Source: Pseudoflavonifractor sp. Marseille-P3106
GTDB lineage: Bacteria > Bacillota > Clostridia > Oscillospirales > Oscillospiraceae
Assembly (NCBI GenBank): GCA_900169975.1
Contig: LT827126.1
Location: 558,001-622,000, forward strand
Length of the DNA: 64,000 bases
Direction of reading: 5' to 3'
Below the pieces are notes generated by a model that did no database searches, was not told the origin of the DNA, and saw only the letters and a program-made list of their open reading frames with translations. A program made the position numbers and the translations under genes. The number at the start of each line of letters is the position of its first letter. Position 1 is the stretch's first letter. Positions 18,102 through 25,385 of the stretch are shown here, piece after piece.

Positions 18102-18533
18102 ATGAACGTAGACAGCGTAGAGCGTGGGCTGGTCATCGACCACATTGAGGCCGGCCGGAGCATGGAGATCTATAAGGTCCTGGGTCTGGACAGGCTGGAC
18201 TGCTGCGTAGCCATCATTAAAAACGCCCGCAGCGGCAAGACGGGCCGCAAGGACATCATGAAGATCGAGGACCGGATCGACCTCGATCTGGACGCCCTGG
18301 GGTTCATCGACCCCAACATCACCGTCAACATCATCGACGGCGGCCGGATCGTGGAGAAAAAACAGCTCAAGCTGCCCGCCACCGTCACCGACATCATCCG
18401 CTGCACCAATCCCCGCTGCATCACCTCCGTGGAGCAGGAACTGCCCCATGTGTTTCACCTGGCGGACCGCGAGCGGGGTCTATACCGCTGCGCGTACTGC
18501 GACCAGGTCCATGACCGGAACAAGCACAGCTGA
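18102..18533 (+). CDS. pyrI: Aspartate carbamoyltransferase regulatory subunit
   Basis: Allosteric subunit of 143 residues. The N-terminal nucleotide-binding domain carries VIDHIEAG and the KNARSGKTGRKD stretch; the C-terminal zinc domain shows paired cysteines CTNPRC and CAYC that hold the PyrB contact. In other bacteria CTP and ATP bind PyrI to tune ATCase. It starts one base after the pyrB stop. The next hairpin terminator is about 110 bases downstream, and the bases between (18534-18641) hold nothing I can name. Confidence 0.95.
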   Translation: MNVDSVERGLVIDHIEAGRSMEIYKVLGLDRLDCCVAIIKNARSGKTGRKDIMKIEDRIDLDLDALGFIDPNITVNIIDGGRIVEKKQLKLPATVTDIIRCTNPRCITSVEQELPHVFHLADRERGLYRCAYCDQVHDRNKHS

Positions 18534-18641
18534 ATCCCCGTTCCGAAGTAGGATAACCAGCTTCTTTCCCCTCTATCCGAAATTGGGAAAAACATGTCTG
18601 CTCCAGATGCGAAACTGGGGCTGAATAAAAACGGTTTCGTA

Positions 18642-18690
18642 AAAAAGGACAAGGAATTTCTGTTTTGCGCAATTCCTCGTCCTTTTTATT
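18642..18690 (+). terminator. Intrinsic terminator after pyrI, possibly bidirectional
   Basis: A 17-bp stem with one mismatch (AAAAAGGAC and AGGAATT on the left arm, their complements at 18671-18687), followed by TTTTTATTTTT. Because A and T runs flank both sides it may also stop the broken minus-strand gene that ends at 18692. Confidence 0.8.
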
Positions 18691-18691
18691 T

Positions 18692-19126
18692 TTAATCGGC
18701 ATCTTTTTCGGTTTCCGTTTTTTTCGGATCCTCCTCTGCGTCTATCTGCGCCTCTTCGGCTTTTTCAGCATCCTCCATGCCATCAAATTTTTCTTCTTTT
18801 AAATTTTTTCGGTCATCTGCCGGGGCCTCCTGGACTCTTAAAATTTCCATCCGGGTGGAATCATTGCAAAGCATCTTCTCCAGCGGCTGCAGTTTCGTTT
18901 CATCCCATAGGCCACACGGTGCATCTTGATCCAGCTCTTTCCCGGCAATATAATGCCCCAGGGACAGGGCAAGGTTGGACTAGATGAGGTCCATGCGGTA
19001 AGCCCCCCATATGACAGCCGAAAGAACCAGGGCGGCGGCCAGCCCAAGCAGCAGAAAGTCCACCGTCTGCATTGGGAAACGGCTGTTCAGAAGGGCGTCC
19101 AAAAATGCCTGCAGGTAATCAGACAT
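18692..19126 (-). pseudogene. Degenerate membrane-protein gene, DUF4956-like N-terminus, with internal amber stop
   Basis: Reading from ATG 19126, the frame gives MSDYLQAFLDALL, then a strong transmembrane segment (TVDFLLLGLAAALVLSAVIW, residues 21-40), then a TAG at codon 49 (18980-18982). The same frame continues without other stops for about 95 codons into a very acidic, lysine-rich tail. The N-terminus resembles DUF4956 membrane proteins, which in Clostridia commonly follow VTC-type polyphosphate polymerases; here too the preceding gene is a VTC remnant 16 bases away. The tail does not resemble DUF4956, so an internal deletion may also have occurred. The family call is tentative; the broken frame is plain. 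Confidence 0.45.
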
Positions 19127-19142
19127 TGTCCTATTTCCTTCC

Positions 19143-19397
19143 TTAACTATAAAATTTTTTTAAAACAGCCCGGGAACTTCCGAACTTGCTGGGGGGCTTC
19201 CCCGTCAGATCGCACTGTACCAAAACCTCCTGGATCCGTCGGAACAAAAATCGGTCAAATTTGACCTCTAAAATTGTTTGGTCGGAAGGAAACGTCTTTT
19301 TGCAATTCAACTGGGGACGGAACAGGTCAAAGCAAAAGTTACAACAGCGCAAATTGTTGTCCAGGGTAATGCGGGTATTGAAGCCGGGGTGCGTATT
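19143..19397 (-). pseudogene. VTC-domain polyphosphate polymerase, C-terminal fragment
   Basis: Minus-strand coding remnant ending at TAA 19143-19145. It shows the C-terminal signature of VTC-type polyphosphate polymerases: THPGFNTRITLDNNLR, then DQTILEVKFDRFL, then a SKFGSSR end. It joins the inverted repeat of the inserted element at 19398. Its N-terminal half is on the other side of that element at 20802-21128. If the element is removed, the two sides join in frame as RRAY + THPGFN, giving a normal family sequence. Confidence 0.6.
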
Positions 19398-19418
19398 GGG
19401 CAGTGTCTGTAAAACAGC
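19398..19418 (+). repeat. Left terminal inverted repeat of the inserted element
   Basis: GGGCAGTGT-CTG-TAAAACAGC. It differs from the complement of the right end only at the three central bases (CTG versus TCA): 18 of 21 match. Confidence 0.75.
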
Positions 19419-19632
19419 ATTGCGCAGAGATTGACGAAGCAGTGCGACCGAGCGACTGAAAGCCGAAAACCAAATGGAATGGGTACGGTAGATGAACGCT
19501 TGCAAGGCACAGGCAGAAGAAACTGTGAAAATGGAATTGATTTACGATTGAGCGAGGAAGTCCGGGCAGAAAAACTGTTCAGACTTTTCTCATATCTTGC
19601 CAAAGTTGTGGTAGAATTGTTCACTGGTTTTA
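19419..19632. other. Left non-coding part of the inserted element
   Basis: About 210 bases between the left repeat and the promoter of the hydrolase gene. A 69-codon plus-strand frame (19431-19640) spans it, but it has no ribosome-binding site that I can see and no recognisable domain, and it runs into the promoter. It could be the relic of a lost gene such as a transposase. I do not call it a gene. Confidence 0.4.
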
Positions 19633-19641
19633 TGGTATAAT
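19633..19641 (+). promoter_or_regulatory. Extended -10 promoter for the MBL-fold gene
   Basis: TGGTATAAT matches the extended -10 pattern TGnTATAAT. The -35 region (TAGAAT 18 bases upstream) is weak, as is usual for extended -10 promoters. Transcription would begin near 19649, some 46 bases before the ATG. So the element brings its own promoter. Confidence 0.6.
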
Positions 19642-19694
19642 TTGCACAAGTAAAGAGAACGACAAGCCGGAATTTATAGAGGCGAGCATAGTAT

Positions 19695-20459
19695 ATGAGT
19701 GATTGGTTTACCGTTGAAGAAATTGATTCCCAAACATTTGCGATTAGTGAATATAAGCATTGGGAAGAAACGCACTGCTATCTGTTATGTGGTCAGGAAA
19801 GTGCAGTCCTCATTGATACCGGTTTGGGCGTTTCCAACATTAGAAAAATCGTAGATTCCTTAACAAGATTGCCCATTATGGCGGTTACAACTCATATTCA
19901 CTGGGATCATATCGGCGGTCATAAATATTTTGATAATATTGCCGTACATGAGAAGGAAATGGATTGGCTATCCGTCAAGTTCCCCATACCGCTGCAAGTT
20001 GTTAAGAATAATCTGACAAAGGTTCCATGTAATTTTCCGACAGAGTTTAATATTGATGCTTATCAGATTTTTCGGGGTGAGCCGCAAAGGATTCTGCACG
20101 ATGGCGATTGGTTGGATTTGGGCGGGCGGAAAATTCAGGTTATCCACACGCCGGGACACTCTCCCGGACATTGTTGCTTTTATGAACCGGGGCGAAAATA
20201 CCTGTATTCCGGTGATTTGATTTACAAGGGATGCCTTTACGCCTTTTATCCAACCACTGATCCGCAGCTTTTCTATCACTCTGTAAAACGAGTGCAGAAA
20301 TACAGAATAGAAAAGATTATGCCTGGTCATCACGAGCTGAACATTCCTGTTTCATTGATAAACGAAATCGAAGCTGGATTTGCACAATTAGTGAGAAACG
20401 GACAACTCAAACAAGGAAACGGACTGTTTGAGTTCAGAGAATTTCAAATTCAAATCTGA
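19695..20459 (+). CDS. MBL-fold metallo-hydrolase carried by the inserted element
   Basis: A 254-residue metallo-beta-lactamase-fold protein with the full metal-binding set: HIHWDH at residues 67-72, HTPGHSPGH in the middle, a GD pair after it (YSGDLIY) and PGHHE near the end. The family hydrolyses thioesters, lactones, phosphodiesters or beta-lactams; nothing here fixes the substrate, and there is no signal peptide, so a secreted beta-lactamase is unlikely. Base and codon use are clearly A+T-richer than all neighbours, which with the flanking inverted repeats indicates transfer from another lineage. The ribosome-binding site is weak (GAGG, 12 bases off). Confidence 0.85.
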   Translation: MSDWFTVEEIDSQTFAISEYKHWEETHCYLLCGQESAVLIDTGLGVSNIRKIVDSLTRLPIMAVTTHIHWDHIGGHKYFDNIAVHEKEMDWLSVKFPIPLQVVKNNLTKVPCNFPTEFNIDAYQIFRGEPQRILHDGDWLDLGGRKIQVIHTPGHSPGHCCFYEPGRKYLYSGDLIYKGCLYAFYPTTDPQLFYHSVKRVQKYRIEKIMPGHHELNIPVSLINEIEAGFAQLVRNGQLKQGNGLFEFREFQIQI

Positions 20460-20745
20460 ATGACAACTTCTGATTTGTCGGGGAGTTAAGCCAGAGCAAA
20501 AATTCCTTTAGAAACGAAGGGCGCACTTCTATACTCTCTATCGAGGGTAGTGCGTCCTACGGAGCTTTATTCTCCGTCAGCAGAAGAAAACTGCTTGACT
20601 GCGAAGTTGCATCACTTCGTTCCGTCAAGGCGGCTACACCCCCTTGCGCCGCTAAAGCGGCTATCCCCTGTGGACTTGCCGTCCGCGAACGGTTCTGACA
20701 AACCGTTCGCCGCCAGCAAGTTTGCATTAATTATATGTAGAAAAC
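20460..20745. other. Stem-loop-rich non-coding right part of the inserted element
   Basis: No gene is supported here. The stretch is packed with inverted repeats: GGGCGCACT/AGTGCGTCC around 20519-20560, a GCGCCGC/GCGGC hairpin near 20646-20660, and a perfect 10-bp stem GCGAACGGTT/AACCGTTCGC at 20685-20710. Such clustering is seen at transfer origins, recombination sites and structured RNAs; the sequence alone does not say which. Confidence 0.5.
20685..20710. repeat. Perfect 10-bp stem-loop inside the inserted element
   Basis: GCGAACGGTT at 20685-20694 pairs with AACCGTTCGC at 20701-20710 around a 6-base loop. No T run follows, so it is not an ordinary terminator. Confidence 0.6.
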
Positions 20746-20779
20746 AATCCTCCGTATGCTTGCAGGCATATGGAGGATT
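20746..20779 (+). terminator. Hairpin next to the right end of the element
   Basis: AATCCTCCGTATGC at 20746-20759 pairs with GCATATGGAGGATT at 20766-20779 with one G-T pair. It touches the right terminal repeat, whose GCTGTTTT supplies a short T run. It may insulate the element's gene from the host gene around it. Confidence 0.55.
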
Positions 20780-20780
20780 C

Positions 20781-20801
20781 GCTGTTTTATGAACACTGCC
20801 C
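20781..20801 (-). repeat. Right terminal inverted repeat of the inserted element
   Basis: On the minus strand it reads GGGCAGTGT-TCA-TAAAACAGC, the partner of the repeat at 19398-19418. Confidence 0.75.
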
Positions 20802-21128
20802 TATACGCCCGCCGGTCATACTCGGCCAAAGAGACAGGGCGATAAACCTGCGTCGTCATCAGGTCATAAGCATACTGTCATAGCGCAGTAGCGCCGTGTA
20901 CTCCCGCCTCAGCACCCGTATAGCATCTTCCTGTGAAATGATGACGCTCTCTTTTGTTTCCCTCCCGCAGTGTTTCTTTTCATCTCAAATTTGGCCATTG
21001 CAACCGCCGTATGCATCCGGGATCAACAAGCGATCCAGCGCATCCAGCAGAAACAGTCGGTCCGTGGGAGAGAGCAAGTATTTAAACTCCCTGTGGGACA
21101 CCGCTAAAATGGACGCATGATCATCCAT
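20802..21128 (-). pseudogene. VTC-domain polyphosphate polymerase, N-terminal fragment
   Basis: Starts at ATG 21126-21128 with GGGGGTGA as ribosome-binding site. It gives SHREFKYLLSPTDR, typical of VTC polymerases that make polyphosphate at the membrane, then a TGA after 47 codons (20985-20987). In the same frame beyond it comes KETKESVIISQEDAIRVL, so about 60 residues that normally lie between have been deleted. A further frameshift leads to TTQVYRPVSLAEYDRRAY, which stops at the element boundary. The gene has thus at least three lesions: deletion/stop, frameshift and insertion. Confidence 0.6.
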
Positions 21129-21174
21129 GGTCTCACCCCCTTTAATGCTTTTCTTCTTTCACAGAGAAAAGTAA

Positions 21175-21211
21175 AAAGAGCGTTCACGCCCAGCGGGCGT
21201 GAACGCTCTTT
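21175..21211 (-). terminator. Intrinsic terminator after polC
   Basis: A 17-bp stem (core GAGCGTTCACGCCC) with an AGC loop 12 bases after the polC stop, ending in TTTTTAC on the minus strand. It closes the pyrH-to-polC run. Confidence 0.92.
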
Positions 21212-21222
21212 GAGATCTTTCC

Positions 21223-24200
21223 TTAAAACAGGGTGATCTGGCTGGTCTCCGGCATGTCGTCGAAGGCCCCGGCGGCCTTGAGCTGCTCAATATGGGTCTT
21301 GGAGACCTTGGGGCAGGCCTCGGAGAACTCCTCGATGGACACAAACTCCTTTCCCACCCGCTGTTCAACAATGGATTGGGCCGCCGTCTCCCCCAGGCCC
21401 GGAATGGAGGTAAAGGGCGGAATGAGGGCGTTGTCCCCGTCCAGCACAAAGCAGACCGACTGGGAGCGGTAGAGATCCACGTTGCGGAAGGTCAGCCCCC
21501 GCAGGTAAAACTCGTAGACCACCTCCAGGGTGGTGTAGGTGTCCTCCTCCACAGCGGAGGCGGACTTGTCGTCCATCTTGGCCTTGATCTCCTTCATCTT
21601 GCTCTTCACCAGCTCCATGCCCTGACACATGATGGTGGCGTCAAAGGCCTTGGCCCGGATAGAGAAGAAGGCGGCGTAGAAGGCCAGGGGCCGGTGGACC
21701 TTGAACCAGGCGATGCGGAAGGCCATCATAACGTAGGCCACCGCGTGGGCCTTGGGGAACAGGTAGCCGATCTTGGCCAGGGAGTCGATGTACCAGTCGG
21801 GCACACCGTGGCTCTTCATGTCCTCCACCCAGCCGTCCTGGAAGCCTCCCTTCTTCACCTTGCCCTTTCGAACCGCCTCCATGATCTTGAAGGCCACCTT
21901 GGGCTCCATCCCCTGCTGCATGAGGTAGAGCATGATGTCGTCGCGGCAGCCCACCGTCTCCAGAACGGTGGCGGTGCCCGCCAGGATCAGGTCCCGGGCG
22001 TTGCCCGCCCACACGTCGGTGCCGTGGGAAAAGCCGGACAGCCGCACCAGAGTGTTGAAGTCCTCCGGCTGGGTGTCCATGAGCATGCCGCGGGTGAACC
22101 GGGTGTTGAACTCCGGAATGGCCACGGCCCCCGTTGGGCCCAGCACCGGATCGTCCACATAGCCCAGCTTCTCCGAGGAGGTGAAGAGGCTCATGGTGTC
22201 GGCGTCGTCCAGGGAGATATCCGTCCGGGCGTTGACCCCCGTCAGGTCCTCCAGCATCCGGATCATGGTGGGGTCATCGTGCCCCAGCATGTCCAGCTTG
22301 AGGAGGTTGGACTCCATGGAGTGATATTCGAAGTGGGTGGTGACGATGTCGGTGGAGGTGTCGTCCGCGGGGTGCTGCACCGGACAGAAGTCATAGATCT
22401 CCCGGTCCTGGGGAATGACCACCATGCCGCCGGGGTGCTGGCCGGTGGTGCGCTTGACCCCGGTGCAGCCCTTGGCCAGACGGTTCTCCTCCGCCCGGGT
22501 GACGTGCATCCCCCGCTTTTCCAGGTACTTCTTCACATAGCCGAAGGCGGTCTTTTCTGCCACCGTACCGATGGTGCCCGCCCGGAATACGTGGCTTTCC
22601 CCGAAGAGCTCAAAGGTGTAGCGGTGGGCCTTGGACTGGTATTCGCCGGAGAAGTTCAGGTCGATGTCGGGAACCTTGTCGCCGCCGAAGCCCAGGAAGG
22701 TCTCGAAGGGGATATTGAAGCCGTCCTTGACGTACTTCGTCCCGCACACCGGGCACACGGCGTCCGGCATGTCCGCCCCGCAGCCATAGTCCTTCCCGGC
22801 GTCAAAGTCGCTGTGGCGGCACTGGGGGCAGCGGTAGTGGGCGGGCAGGGAGTTGACCTCGGTGATGCCCGAGAGAAAGGCCACGATGGAGGAGCCTACC
22901 GAGCCCCGGGAACCCACCAGATAGCCGTGCTCCAGAGAGTTCTGAACCAGCTTCTGGGCCGACATGTAGATGACGTCGTACTTGCGCTTGATGATGCCGG
23001 GCAGCTCCAGGTCGATCCGGTCCTGGACAATCTGGGGCAGCTCCTCCCCGTAGAGCTCATGGGCCTTGTTGTAGACCAGGCTCTCCAGCTCCCCGGCCGA
23101 GTTCTCCAGCTTGGGGGCGAAGAGGCCCTGAGGCAGCGGGTCCATCCGCTCGCACCAGTCGGCCACCAGATTGGGATAGCGGATGACCACGTCGTAGCAG
23201 TCGTCCTTGCCCAGGTAGGCAAACTCTCTCAGCATTTCGTCGGTGGTCTTGAAGTAGATGGGCAGCGGCTCGTCGCAGTCCTCAAAGCCCTTGGAGTCCA
23301 GCAGGACGTGGCGGTAGACCTCGTCCTTGGGGTCCATGAAATGCACGTCGCCGGTGGCGCACACCGGCTTGTCCAGCTCCTTTCCCAGGGCCAGGATGGT
23401 GCGGTTGAACTCCCGGAGCTCCTCCTCCGAGCGGACCATCCCCCTGCGGAGCATAAAAAAGTTGTTGCACAGGGGCTGGATCTCCAAAAAGTCGTACCAG
23501 GAGGCGATGCGCTTGAGCTCCTCCCAGTCCTTCCGCTTGGAGACAGCCTCGTAAAGCTCCCCCGCCTGACAGGCGGAGCCGATGATCAGCCCCTCCCGGA
23601 ACTTGTCGATCTCACTCTTGGGCATGATGGGATAGCGCTTGTAGTGTTTCAGATGGGCGTCGGAGATGAGGCGGTAGAGGTTCCGCAGCCCCTGCTGGTT
23701 CTTGGCCAGCACGATGAGGTGCTTGGGCTGCCGCCGGGCCTTGCCCTTGCCCCGGAGAGCGACCATGGCCGGGTTGATGGCCTGGAGGGTATGGACCCCC
23801 ATGTCGTCCAGCATCTGGAAAAAGGGAATGAGCATATAGGCCACCGTGGCGGCATCGTCGCTGGCCCGGTGGTGGTTGAAGGCGGGCAGGTTGAGCCGCG
23901 CGGCCACGATGTCCAGCTTGTATTTTCCCAGATCGGGCAGCAGGTTCTGGGCCAGGATGAGAGAGTCCAGCGCGGTGTTGGAAAAGGGTCTCCCCATCCG
24001 GCGGCAGCCCTCGGCGATGAAGCCCATGTCGAACTCGGCGTTGTGGGCGGCCAGGGGCCGTCCTGCGGCAAAGGTCAGGAAGGCGTCGATGGCCTCGGCC
24101 TGCCCGGGGGCCCCCTCCAGCATCTTGTCGGTGATGCCGGTGAGCTCCACGATCTGGCGGGAGAGCTTCCGCCCGGGGCTGACGAAGGTGTTGAAGGCCT

Positions 24201-25365
24201 CGCACACCTGCCCGTCCCGGAGGACCACCGCGCCGATCTCGATGATGAGGTCGTCCCGCTTGCTCAGGCCGGTGGTCTCAATGTCGAAGCAGACGATCTC
24301 TCCGTGGAAGTCCTGCTCGGCTGGGCCGTGCACCACCACCCGGTCGTCCACGTCGTTGATGAAGTAGGCCTCCACGCCGTAGAGGACTTTGATCTTCTTG
24401 GCCGCGTGCCAGGCGTCCGGGAAGGACTGGGCCACCCCGTGGTCGGTGATGGCCACCGCCCGGTGCCCCCACTGCTCCGCCCGCTTCACCGCCGCTCCGG
24501 TGGGGGTGAGGGCGTCCATGCTGGACATGGTGGTATGGAGATGGAGCTCCACCCGCTTTTCGGGCGCGGTGTCCTTCCGCTCCTCCCGCTCCCCTTCCAT
24601 GACGGCATAGGGCTCCAGCACCATGTCGTTTGTAAAACGGTCCAGGTTGAGCCTGCCCTGGACGAGAATGTGCATCCCCTCGTGGATACTGTCCACCAGG
24701 GCCTTCCCCTCGTCCCCGGGGAAAAACTTGCTGATCCGTACCGAACCGGTATAGTCGGTGACGTCGAAGCTGACCACCCAGGCCTTCCGCCGGGTCAGCT
24801 CCTTGTTCTCCACTGAGAACACATCGCCCTTCACCACCACCGTGCCCATGTCCAGATTGAGCTCCGACATGGGGATCGGGTCTTTTTTGATCTCATGCTG
24901 GCCGAAGATGAGCCGGGCCTTCTTTCCCCCCTGCTTCTTCTCTCTGGGCCGGGCAATTTTCAGGGAACGGAGGGCCTGGCGGCGGATCTCCTCGGTGCGG
25001 CGGAAGGCCTCCATGGCGGGATCCTCCGCCGGTGGGGCAGGCGTTTCCGGTTCCGCCGGGGGTTCCGGGAGAGAAACCCCCAGCTCGGGGGGCGGCTCCG
25101 GCAGAGGGTGCTCCTCCGGGGGCGCGGCCTCCGCCGTCAGCTCCAGTTCCACCCGCTCCGCCTGATAGGCCCGGACCAGAGCGGTCTCCACCTTCCGGCG
25201 AAGCTCCTCCGCCGGAAAAACAGGACAGAGGACCCGGGCCTGAATGGCCCGGCTCCTCTTGTCGATTTCCGCCCCTGTCACGCACCAGCCGGAGACCAGT
25301 CCGGCCACCTCCGGCTGGGCGTTCAATGCGGAAAATAAAGTTAAAAACGGTATCTTTTGCGTCAT
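21223..25365 (-). CDS. polC: DNA polymerase III alpha subunit, PolC type
   Basis: Main replicative polymerase of low-GC Gram-positives, with built-in proofreading. Domains in order: N-terminal region, a Pro/Glu-rich linker (about 80-118), OB fold (about 170-255), PHP domain starting at HLHTTMS (about 275) and split by a DEDD exonuclease inserted after residue 350 (FDIETTGLS), then the polymerase core with RGSVGSS and the zinc-binding pair CPQC/CPVC, and PDIDLNFSGEY with catalytic acids. About 1380 residues, usual length. I take ATG 25363-25365; a GTG 6 bases upstream is also possible and both have weak ribosome-binding sites. It is last in its operon after ispG. Confidence 0.97.
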   Translation of the reverse strand: MTQKIPFLTLFSALNAQPEVAGLVSGWCVTGAEIDKRSRAIQARVLCPVFPAEELRRKVETALVRAYQAERVELELTAEAAPPEEHPLPEPPPELGVSLPEPPAEPETPAPPAEDPAMEAFRRTEEIRRQALRSLKIARPREKKQGGKKARLIFGQHEIKKDPIPMSELNLDMGTVVVKGDVFSVENKELTRRKAWVVSFDVTDYTGSVRISKFFPGDEGKALVDSIHEGMHILVQGRLNLDRFTNDMVLEPYAVMEGEREERKDTAPEKRVELHLHTTMSSMDALTPTGAAVKRAEQWGHRAVAITDHGVAQSFPDAWHAAKKIKVLYGVEAYFINDVDDRVVVHGPAEQDFHGEIVCFDIETTGLSKRDDLIIEIGAVVLRDGQVCEAFNTFVSPGRKLSRQIVELTGITDKMLEGAPGQAEAIDAFLTFAAGRPLAAHNAEFDMGFIAEGCRRMGRPFSNTALDSLILAQNLLPDLGKYKLDIVAARLNLPAFNHHRASDDAATVAYMLIPFFQMLDDMGVHTLQAINPAMVALRGKGKARRQPKHLIVLAKNQQGLRNLYRLISDAHLKHYKRYPIMPKSEIDKFREGLIIGSACQAGELYEAVSKRKDWEELKRIASWYDFLEIQPLCNNFFMLRRGMVRSEEELREFNRTILALGKELDKPVCATGDVHFMDPKDEVYRHVLLDSKGFEDCDEPLPIYFKTTDEMLREFAYLGKDDCYDVVIRYPNLVADWCERMDPLPQGLFAPKLENSAGELESLVYNKAHELYGEELPQIVQDRIDLELPGIIKRKYDVIYMSAQKLVQNSLEHGYLVGSRGSVGSSIVAFLSGITEVNSLPAHYRCPQCRHSDFDAGKDYGCGADMPDAVCPVCGTKYVKDGFNIPFETFLGFGGDKVPDIDLNFSGEYQSKAHRYTFELFGESHVFRAGTIGTVAEKTAFGYVKKYLEKRGMHVTRAEENRLAKGCTGVKRTTGQHPGGMVVIPQDREIYDFCPVQHPADDTSTDIVTTHFEYHSMESNLLKLDMLGHDDPTMIRMLEDLTGVNARTDISLDDADTMSLFTSSEKLGYVDDPVLGPTGAVAIPEFNTRFTRGMLMDTQPEDFNTLVRLSGFSHGTDVWAGNARDLILAGTATVLETVGCRDDIMLYLMQQGMEPKVAFKIMEAVRKGKVKKGGFQDGWVEDMKSHGVPDWYIDSLAKIGYLFPKAHAVAYVMMAFRIAWFKVHRPLAFYAAFFSIRAKAFDATIMCQGMELVKSKMKEIKAKMDDKSASAVEEDTYTTLEVVYEFYLRGLTFRNVDLYRSQSVCFVLDGDNALIPPFTSIPGLGETAAQSIVEQRVGKEFVSIEEFSEACPKVSKTHIEQLKAAGAFDDMPETSQITLF

Positions 25366-25385
25366 GAGCACTCACACATCCAAGG

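Larger units (their letters stand above)
19398..20801. mobile_element. 1.4-kb element with terminal inverted repeats carrying an MBL-fold hydrolase gene
   Basis: Both ends carry a 21-base imperfect inverted repeat: GGGCAGTGT, three differing bases, TAAAACAGC. Outside the repeats lie the two parts of one VTC polymerase gene, so the segment entered that gene. The flanks suggest a palindromic target GCGTATACGC with a 2-3 base duplication (TA or ATA). The inside is visibly richer in A+T than its surroundings and holds one intact gene (19695-20459), 270 bases of mostly featureless left end and 320 bases of stem-loop-rich right end. No transposase is seen, so it would need one in trans, or is a decayed remnant. 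Confidence 0.65.

Noticed and set aside
18980-18982. In-frame TAG as a possible pyrrolysine or readthrough codon
   Set aside because: No pyl genes or readthrough signal are visible, the neighbouring VTC gene is plainly a pseudogene, and the sequence after the TAG does not look like the family, so decay is the simpler explanation.
19431-19640. 69-codon plus-strand frame at the left end of the inserted element
   Set aside because: No ribosome-binding site or domain, and it runs into the promoter of the hydrolase gene; described only as non-coding relic.
19695-20459. MBL-fold protein as an antibiotic-resistance beta-lactamase
   Set aside because: No signal peptide and only general MBL motifs; most proteins of this fold are housekeeping hydrolases.
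20519-20710. Repeated stem-loops as a CRISPR array
   Set aside because: The repeats differ from each other and are inverted rather than direct with regular spacers; no cas genes are present in the window.
21292-24816. Open plus-strand frame of over 1170 codons opposite polC
   Set aside because: Same antisense effect; the translation is low-complexity and polC on the other strand is complete and conserved.
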